A stretch of 64,000 bases of DNA from Marsupella aquatica (Eukaryota; Marchantiophyta): the NCBI GenBank assembly GCA_973895155.1, contig OZ316892.1:2356001-2420000 (forward strand), in the 5' to 3' direction. Position numbers and translations under genes: made by a program. The notes beneath the pieces were generated by a model. The model was given only the letters and a program-made list of their open reading frames with translations. It ran no database searches and had not been told where the DNA came from. Below, in pieces: positions 56,454-64,000 of this stretch; within the stretch, counting starts at the first letter, position 1, and every line of letters begins with the position of its first letter.

Positions 56454-58228
56454 TTCAGTATACTACTCAGATTTTGGCTCGAGTTGAGGCTGCGGTTTGG
56501 ATGCTCTTGTTGTGAGTGTGTGAGCTTTTTGCCAGAGCTTTGTCCGAGTTTGAGATCACGATTGGTCCTTATCATTCTTTGCTCAAGTTTGTGCTTCCTT
56601 TCTTCTGCTATTGCTGCCATTTGTGTTCATAGAATTTGTGTTCATAGAATTTCAGCATTCCCTCTGTTGTTGCAGCAATTCAATTGTGAGCATTGCAGGT
56701 CTTACGGCTGCAATTGGTGTTGTGGATTTGTGTTCGTTGCTCCTTGGATTTCAGCAGCAAGGTAGTGCAACCAGGAGTTCTGATCTTGGTGCTCGGATTT
56801 CGGCTGTGAGGTTTCTCTGAGGATTTCATTCCACTGTGTTGCTGCCATTTCAGTTGTTGCAAGTGCTGTGAGCTTTTTTGGTGACGATCAGGCTATTTTT
56901 GCAGTGACAACAGGGTCTGATTTCCAATGTACATCCTTTGCTAATGTTGGGCAAGAGCAGCAAGTGACATGTGAATGTGATTGGTTTTGTGTCAGGAAGA
57001 TGGCGCCGACTAGAAAATTGAGAGCCATGTTGACTGAAAATGGCAATGGGATCTACAATTTGACCTGGCAGGATCCTAGTCATGTTGAGGGCACTCCACC
57101 CACTGTCTGGACTGTCACTGTGCAGGAGGTCAAGGCTGATTTTCCAGATTTTTGTACTGCAATTACAGAGTGTCACAGTGATCTCAACCCTATAGTCCCA
57201 ATTGAGCAGCTGATCATGTGCGCTGCATATAGTTATGTTGAAACTGTCATGAGAAGGAAGAGATACCAAGTCTACACTCACTTGGCCTACGTAGCAGGGT
57301 ACCCGAGAGAACTAAGTTTCCTGAACTGGTTGAAGCTTCTGTGAAAGCTACTTGGCATGATGAAGGAGAGGAATTTGTAGGATTCCTTGCTAATTAGGGA
57401 TAGAGAGACTTTTGCCACACTTCATGTTTATGTTTCAATGTTTGATATGACTAATAAAGCTGTTTGCAGAATACAACTCCTGCTAGTTGGCAGCATAAGG
57501 GGTTCAATTCCCCTTGGGAGTACATGTTACAGCAACACAAAAACATATTTGCATGAGAAGCACATTGTTCTATCTTGTTTACATTCTCCCTTGTATATTA
57601 TCTTTGTTTCTTCCTTCCCATTGCACTTGTCAAAGTTGGTAGTATATGCTATCTATTGCAACTCTAGTGTGTGAAGTACTGTGCATTCAGACCAAACAAC
57701 TTTTATCACCAAACACTATTATCACCAAACATTGTTTCATGTCCAAACTGCAATATTCCTTGTAATGATGGCTCATTGGAGTCGGCACTCTCAAAATTTC
57801 CAATGTTCTTAGCTATCATATGAGAGTCAAAAGCTCCATCTATAGCTCTTGCCTTGAGTCACATTACTACTGATGTGAGGTGATCATTTTTCTAGTCAGG
57901 TCCCGGCCCTCCTCAAGAGAATCACCCCTACAACAATGACAACCATTTTAGAGTAAGTTACACAATGACAACCATTTTACAGCAAAATGAAACCTATTTC
58001 AATGAACTAATTTTATTGCCTATACTCACATGAAGTATGTTAGCCGAGGTCTTTTACGGAGGCCTGGCACCACTCCATAAGTACACTGATAGCTATGTTC
58101 ACCCCTCCTGCATAAAATCACCCACAAAATTGTACCTTATAATAATTGTCATCAACATTGATATAGCAATATGCTTACATTGCCACTTGTAAAAAATATT
58201 TAGCTCATCTCATTACTTTACCTTGGTT
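56454..58228. other. Right flank of Copia element 2, no firm gene
   Basis: Continuation of the sequence interrupted at 50060. It contains the weak ORF at 57000-57344 and a short tRNA-T-arm-like palindrome GGGGTTCAATTCCCC near 57495. AT-rich beyond 57660. Confidence 0.5.
57000..57344 (+). CDS. Hypothetical ORF, 114 residues, unrecognised
   Basis: A frame opened by an ATG at 57000 (MAPTRKLRAMLTENG) and closed at 57344. It has mixed polar composition, no signal peptide or membrane segment, and one basic patch MRRKR. It lies in the flank that the Copia element split. I do not recognise a family. It may be a fragment of an older mobile element or a chance frame. Confidence 0.25.
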   Translation: MAPTRKLRAMLTENGNGIYNLTWQDPSHVEGTPPTVWTVTVQEVKADFPDFCTAITECHSDLNPIVPIEQLIMCAAYSYVETVMRRKRYQVYTHLAYVAGYPRELSFLNWLKLL

Positions 58229-58549
58229 CTAAGATGGAGGTGGCACTCCATAAATACGCTCACTCGTTCGGTCTTTCCAATTAGTGGTCCGGTCCACCAA
58301 CACTCGGGTTCGACCAGGACGCTCTCTAATAGCAGTATTCACGGGCGTGCGATGGTAGACCTTCCACACATGTCGGCGGATATTCTCGTTCCAATCAAGG
58401 GCAGCACAACACAAGCGAGCCTCATGAGTAGCCGAGAAATGAATACGCTTGATGACATACTTGCCCATCACAGAGTGATAGGTCTCCGACATGAAGTTCT
58501 CCCGAGCCAAGCCCAACCCGGTGAACAAACACAAAATTACACAAAACAA
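58229..58549 (-). pseudogene. Degenerate protein fragment, perhaps transposase-derived
   Basis: The minus-strand frame reads SETYHSVMGKY, KRIHFSATHEAR and ALDWNEN in succession. This layout recalls a conserved block seen in uncharacterised eukaryotic transposon-like proteins, but I cannot name the family. No ATG-led complete gene surrounds it. On the plus strand the words GGCACCACTCCATAAGTAC (58066) and GGCACTCCATAAATAC (58242) suggest a duplicated end. Confidence 0.3.
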
Positions 58550-58679
58550 TGCAAAGTCAAAAATGGAGAGGAAGAAAAGGAAGGAGCACTAGACCTCTTG
58601 GAGTCCACTTGTGAGTATGACACCCCAACCCAGAGTACTTATATTACGAATGTTAGAGTAACTCATACATGAAATGGTG

Positions 58680-58740
58680 GGGGCAATAGTGCCTTGCCAC
58701 CTGGCAGACAAACAATGTGGAATGATCTTGGGTTAACTAT
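58680..58740 (+). repeat. Dispersed repeat copy B
   Basis: Matches 49037-49096 through GGGGGCAATAGT, CTTGCCACCTGGCAGA and GGGTTAA. The copies are diverged by substitutions and small indels. Confidence 0.7.
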
Positions 58741-61167
58741 AAGAGATAGATTAAGTCATATATGAAATGGAGTTCAGCCTATAAATAAATTAAATATATA
58801 AAATGGGGTCAGCCCAGAAATTAACGTAGTCTGGGGAAAGTGAATAATAAAGGTCACTTTGGGGGACAAACTTGAAGCCCAGATGGGCCACCAAGTAGGA
58901 CAAAATGCTCCCCTCGATCCATGGGAGGTTTGGACTTATATTTTGATGATTATGAGTATTCAAATAATTTTTAGTTCTTTTTCACTGGCAAGGCAACTAT
59001 AGAAGGAGGAGACACAAAAAAAACACAAGCCCTAATATTTACTATTAATGCAATGAAAATTAATCTGGTAGAATTTACACTTCCTCATTCCATGATAAAT
59101 AATTCAATCAAAATCGTCAAGAACTCACGGTCACTTTGATGGAAATGTAGTTTACCTACTCCTCTATCACATACTCAAAAGGAAAAAAAATATTTGAATT
59201 TATAAACTTCCCAATAATGAAACTCAAATTTTGGTAAATGTGGTCGATGGGGTTTCAAAACCAACATTATGATCCCTGGGATCATTTTCTTGGGGGACAC
59301 GTTAATTAATCCATGGACCCCATGTTATCTTAGAGGCAGTTATCTAGAGACTGAAGCCTAGATGGACCTCCAAATCAAAAGAAAAAAAATTCAAAAATGG
59401 ACAAGTCAATGTTTGACACTTGAAATAGTTGCCAAACTTACCAAGGCAACCATAATTAACATCAATCGCAAAACCAGCTGCATTGTGAACTACTGTTTAA
59501 TGTGTGGGTAGCTTAATTGCCCACTTCAGCAAAATAGTGCTCGACGGTTTCCTCCACGGTATCGAAGGGATGCTGGATGCACTGAAGTTGCATCAAAAGT
59601 AATCACTTTCAATTCTAGACTAAGAGAGAGAAGTCATCGGTGTCATCAAATTAATAACTTTGCATAATCATTTAAGACAAAAAGTTTCATGGAAACAAAT
59701 CTTCAATTGTGGAATTTGGAATAGATCGAAAGCTAGAGAAAGTTAGAACCTCATGACCACTTTAGTACTTGATAAAATCTCTCAATGTTACACTCATTGG
59801 AAAACTAAAGAACATTGGAAACTTATAATCTATTTAGAACTCAACTAAATCTATCAATGTTAAGTTCATTAAAAAGCTAAAGAAATTCTAAAATTCATAA
59901 TCTCCTTAGTACTCGATAAAATCTGTCAATTTTAGGTTCATTCTCATGGAAGGGGTAAACATTTCAAGGGTTGTACAACAAAGATTTCTATTCACGTTAG
60001 AGACTATGAAAATCATGGGTAAAATCTATTTTTCAAATTATTTACTCAATTCTTACCAAATGATGACAATGCTGAGCTCATCAGGACCGTCTCTTCAAGA
60101 TCTTTCTAATGCCATATTAAACGTGAGTTTTCATTATGATTTGATTTAGCAATGTCAAATCAAAAATTACTACCGGGAGAATTTTATGTTTTGAATAAAA
60201 TCAAAATATAAATAAAATAGTTATTGGGAGAAGTTTTACCTCAATTTTTTTGTCTTTTGATTTGCATGTCAGTTTTTTTATCATTCTTTTTTATGGCAGG
60301 GCATCCTAGTTTTTACAGCAAACTTATCACAAACACTAATACAGAAGTTAATTTTATTCAAAAACAAATCTCTTCCTTCCTGTTTGCAGCGTGCCATGAT
60401 GATGTGACACGCTGTGGAGCCAGGAATTTTGGAAAGTACCCCTAATGGGGGTCCATAATAAAAAACTCTAGTATTCTTTGGTTGTGTGAGATAATATGAT
60501 TAAAATTAATAATACTTATTAGTAGGGTCTCCAATCTTAGAGTAATATTCTCAACGCAATCAAAGCCATGACATTTTCACTTAGTATTAGCGTTTTTCAC
60601 AAGGGAATCTCTGTGTCGACAGCTCACATTCGATGATGCATTGATGCACTTACTCTGAACGAATTTTTGCACGGGGTCCAAAGCATCATTCCTTCCTCTG
60701 TAGAGCTACTTTCATGGGGACACCTCTGCTCATGAACCTGCGATTTCAGAACCAGCGGAGTTTCATTTGCCGTTTTCCGTAGACGAAAAGCTTGATCTGA
60801 CTCCTCCATCAGCAGCAGAGGCGCAGATTTCCATAGCATTCGAAGGTAAGCAAGTCTTTCTCGTTCAGCTTATCGTCTGGACGATGAATTGAGGTTTCGG
60901 ATGGTGAATTTGGGTTTCGAAGGGATTGTATCGCGTGATCTTGGTAGTCTTGTTGTTGAGCTAAGAGGCGGGAGATAGGCATTATGTAAGGTTTCTCCAG
61001 ATGGACTGAACGGAGGATTTGATTATGCTTCTCATGATCGAATTGTCTGGTTTGGATCAGGCGTTGTGGCTGTGCGAGACCTACTCTTGACTAGGTCTTT
61101 TGAAGTTATCGAGAGTTGAAGCGTGGATACATGATTAGCGCGGCGGAACCTAGTGAACGGTTTCGTT
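58741..61167. other. AT-rich intergenic DNA
   Basis: Very AT-rich from about 58900 to 60600, with no exon-like structure. From 60600 composition becomes more balanced, consistent with the promoter and leader of the zinc-finger gene. Confidence 0.5.
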
Positions 61168-62579
61168 ATGGTAGGCGCAAATGTTTTCGAGGTGATGTCG
61201 GGGGTGCTTGGCGTATCGGGCGTGTGTGCTCCTGTGTCTATGCACGCTACAGCGCAGGATTCGTCCGACAATGGCTTCAATTTGATGGGAGCGGCTTGGA
61301 AGCGCTCTCCACGGCGCTTGGTTGTGAAAACGGAGGTGCGGGTGCTTCTTATGAACTCTCTCTGGTATTGCATAGGATAACTTAGTGACCCGTAGAGGCA
61401 GTCAGGGCAACCATCGCAATCGTTGAAGGTAAGCCGAATTCTTGTAATCTCTCTTTTCATCTAAGAGGCATATTGAAATCCACTCGTTAATCCAGTGAAT
61501 GTCCTGTATCATCGGCTTTTCCTAGGACTTCAGATGAAGCTGAATTGAATCAAACCCGTCCTAAATCTAATTGAGTGGACTTTTGGAATCCAAAGAGGTC
61601 AAATTAGGCAGCCATATAGAAACCTCCAACAATTGCTCAAGAAAACGTTTAGGCAAACAGACAATTTTGTCTCGGATAGGACAGAGCGGCAAAAGCTTCA
61701 GTTGTCCTAGACATCATTTGAAAAGAGATTCTGGTAGAGACGGTTGTAATTGTCCGGTAGGGAGGAGTTTGAGGAACTCATCTAAATTCATGGGAATTCA
61801 GTTCTAGTACACCATGAACGGGAGATTTCAAGGGGATGAGAACAGAAGACTGTCGTTTGAAGACTACGGTCAATTAGTATGTCTGACAATGAATTATTCC
61901 TGCTGCTAGTCCAATGTGAAGCGAGAGAAGAAGAAGCTTCCAGATCCGCCTTGTATCAAGTGTGAAGGAACTGGCAAAGTCAAATGCAAGCGATGCTGTG
62001 GGAGAGGTATGGCCTCTCCAACTTCTGATGGAAGGAGTTGTTTTAAAATATTCTTTCATATATCTACTTCTCGTCATCTTCACCATATTTCTTTGTTGTT
62101 TTCACCCTAATCGACCAATTTGTCTGCTTGCGTGATTTAATTTGGTGCTTACGGTTGATTCCTATTCACACTCATCAGGACGAACCAACTTCACAGAACT
62201 AGTCATGCTGCCCAAGGGTGAATGGCCAAAATGGTTAGTAATTCTTGTCGAATCAGTTTTTGAGAAAAATCAATAGCGTGTCTACATCTGAGTACTGGTA
62301 ATTGATTCAGGAGTATAGGATTATCAACCAGATTCTTTGCAGCAAAAAGCATGCTAGCGACACGATCCCTCACAAATCAAAACCTCAGGTTCTCTTCGAA
62401 TTTGTGAAGGCCAGAGCCGACCGCCGGAATTGAGCTGACACTAGGGCTACTTCCTGTGCAGGTGCTGGGATTGTAGTGGCTGCGGAAATAGCTTCTGTAC
62501 ACGGTGCTTTGGAACGGGCGAAAAAAGAGGCACCATCGGTTTTCATTTACCAGACGAGATAGACGGATCCCAAAATTGA
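61168..62579 (+). CDS. Small DnaJ-type (BSD2/SSUH2-like) zinc-finger protein, probably plastid
   Basis: Exons 61168-61335, 61910-62006, 62179-62233 and 62462-62579 sum to 438 nt, 145 residues. The core has four CxxC-type zinc ligand pairs, CIKC, CKRC, CWDC and CTRC, with the GxGKV and MLPKGEWPKWC spacing typical of the plant DnaJ cysteine-rich family without a J domain. These proteins act as chaperone-like or disulfide factors; BSD2 assists Rubisco assembly. The N-terminal 56 residues lack acidic bias and could be a transit peptide. Exons 2-4 are firm. Exon 1 and its donor (GAG|GTGCGG) are less certain; a stronger donor GTAAGC near 61428 could belong to another leader form. Confidence 0.75.
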
Positions 62580-64000
62580 CATATGGCTTCCGTCTAGTTG
62601 GCTTTTCTTGTGACTGCCAGTCTGAGCAGTTCATGCTAAATGTTTTCCGTCGTGTGAAAATGAATTCTCTGTCAGAAACACTTAAACAAATCAAACAGTC
62701 GTCGAATGGGTGGACAGGAAGTTGAGCTCTGGGGCAAGAAGAAATGCTTTGCCCTTGAGTTATCCCGAGGGAAAACGACAGATGGAATCCAGGACTTGAA
62801 CAATTTTTAATGCAATGAGATTCAGTTCATTTCAGTTCAATTAGAGAAAGAAATCGATGAATGAAGGTGGTGAAATTCAACTGGCCAAACATGATCTTCA
62901 CGTAAGACTTTAGAAGCGACTGGTATGAAGTAAGAAGCAAGGAAAACAGCAGGCAAAGCAGGTGCAAGGTCCAAGGCTATCATGTCAACTAGTGGACAGG
63001 GACGCCCACAAAGAGCATGCAGATAGTGACACAGGGGCGTCATGGTGGAGTAGTAAAGAGCAGGCAACACCAGAGTAGGTTCATCGTAACAGTGATTATA
63101 CAGGTACTCCCTCAAACGACAGTGCAAGGTATTGATACCAGGAAGCCACGTTGTGATTAGATACTGGGACGAGAGGGATAAGACATAGCTCTGAAGGCGG
63201 TTGTGTTATGTGTATCAGCAGTGTAATTATGGACGAAATGTTTGAGAGCCTCATACATATGTATCTAGTGTACATTTTAGCATGAAAAGCACATGGATGC
63301 TATATTTTGGATGAAAGTACATGTGTGGCCTCATAAGGTTGCTGACAACTCTTCAGACTGTCTTGGGTGTGGTTTCCTTTCCCCTGTTTTCCAAAACGAA
63401 ACTCTTGTATGAAGAGACCTATGGTAATTGTGTTCTTCGGAGTTGTGGAGGTTGCTGTGTCATTCAGACCTTGGATCACAGCGTAGTAATTCAATTGCAT
63501 GTTCCAGTTTTTTTTAATTAGAGGTCTTGTATCTGAAACATTTTCGCTGTCGTATTCACTCACGAGAAATGTACCCCTCAAGGTCGAATAGCCCCTTTGC
63601 CCACGCAAAGTTCTGTCATTTTCATTCTCAAGCTGGGATTTGTTCATGTCTTTGCTGCAGTCTTGTTTCCAAACTCGATAAACAGTTGCAATAACTCAAA
63701 AGAGTTGATTGCTTCATCTTTTAGCATCAAGTTTTCTCCCTACAGAAACTGACTTTTGACCTTTCCTCCCCCACCCTTTCCTCCCTATTTCCCCACTGCC
63801 CTGACTGTAGGGACCCCCCCATGGCACACGCTGCTCCGAGGGTGAATGGGAACTGTCAGGTCTCCATTGTGGCAATCTCAGGGCGGTAGGATCTTCTGCA
63901 TTTAATTAGGGTTAGTCATTTAACCCATGGCCAGAAAAAGGTGGCAAGTGGTGATATTTGACAAAAAAGTGTCCACATTCACACTTCCCATCCCATCACC
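62580..64000. other. 3' flank and unassigned DNA to the window end
   Basis: No gene recognised. Minus-strand frames at 62837-63127 and 63300-63647 show no domain. A pyrimidine-rich stretch occurs near 63750-63820. Confidence 0.5.

Noticed and set aside
57490-57530. tRNA gene candidate near GGGGTTCAATTCCCC
   Set aside because: Only a T-arm-like palindrome is present; acceptor, D and anticodon arms cannot be drawn.
1-64000. CRISPR array, prokaryotic operon or defence system
   Set aside because: Introns, LTR elements and plant gene families show this is eukaryotic nuclear DNA; the short tandem arrays lack spacers.

Overview
The window looks like nuclear DNA of a land plant, probably a non-seed plant such as a bryophyte. 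The evidence is spliceosomal introns of about 100-570 bp with GT-AG borders, a full-size plant PDR transporter, a plastid-type phosphoglycolate phosphatase, a GH17/X8 wall glucanase, and Copia and LINE retrotransposons. The exact lineage is an inference and I cannot fix it from sequence alone. All open frames were re-read with ATG starts and splice sites. Exon models for three genes close exactly in phase.

Layout. 1-8218 (+): a full-size ABCG (PDR) transporter lacking only its first exon(s). 9326-14461 (+): an intact, very young Copia element (382-bp LTRs with one mismatch, 5-bp target duplication, open 1,410-codon polyprotein). 14.9-18.0 kb: degenerate tandem-repeat blocks. 19103-20835 (+): a membrane-anchored SGNH/NXPE-like protein with a one-base frame break near its C-terminus. 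22692-26563 (-): a five-exon, tail-anchored giant coiled-coil protein. 26.6-42.2 kb: repeat-rich, AT-rich, gene-poor DNA holding a 5'-truncated LINE (about 36.7-39.28 kb), a detached copy of that LINE's 3' tail (31575-31789), SINE-like pieces and microsatellites. 42231-43772 (+): a GH17 beta-1,3-glucanase with an X8 module. 44915-48379 (-): plastid 2-phosphoglycolate phosphatase in 12 exons. 50061-56448 (-): an older, mutated Copia element (343-bp LTRs, 10 mismatches that are all transitions, 5-bp target duplication). 61168-62579 (+): a small DnaJ-type zinc-finger protein.

The host genes do not form an operon-like unit. They are independent housekeeping or cell-surface genes: membrane export, wall remodelling, photorespiration and ER or membrane coiled coil. 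The most notable biology is in the mobile DNA. Two Copia families in one window appear to use different primers: one has a primer-binding site matching the anticodon arm of initiator tRNA-Met (half-tRNA priming), the other the usual tRNA 3' end. The younger element appears competent, while the older one shows only transition-type decay. I found no CRISPR, operon or prokaryotic defence system, and none is expected here.
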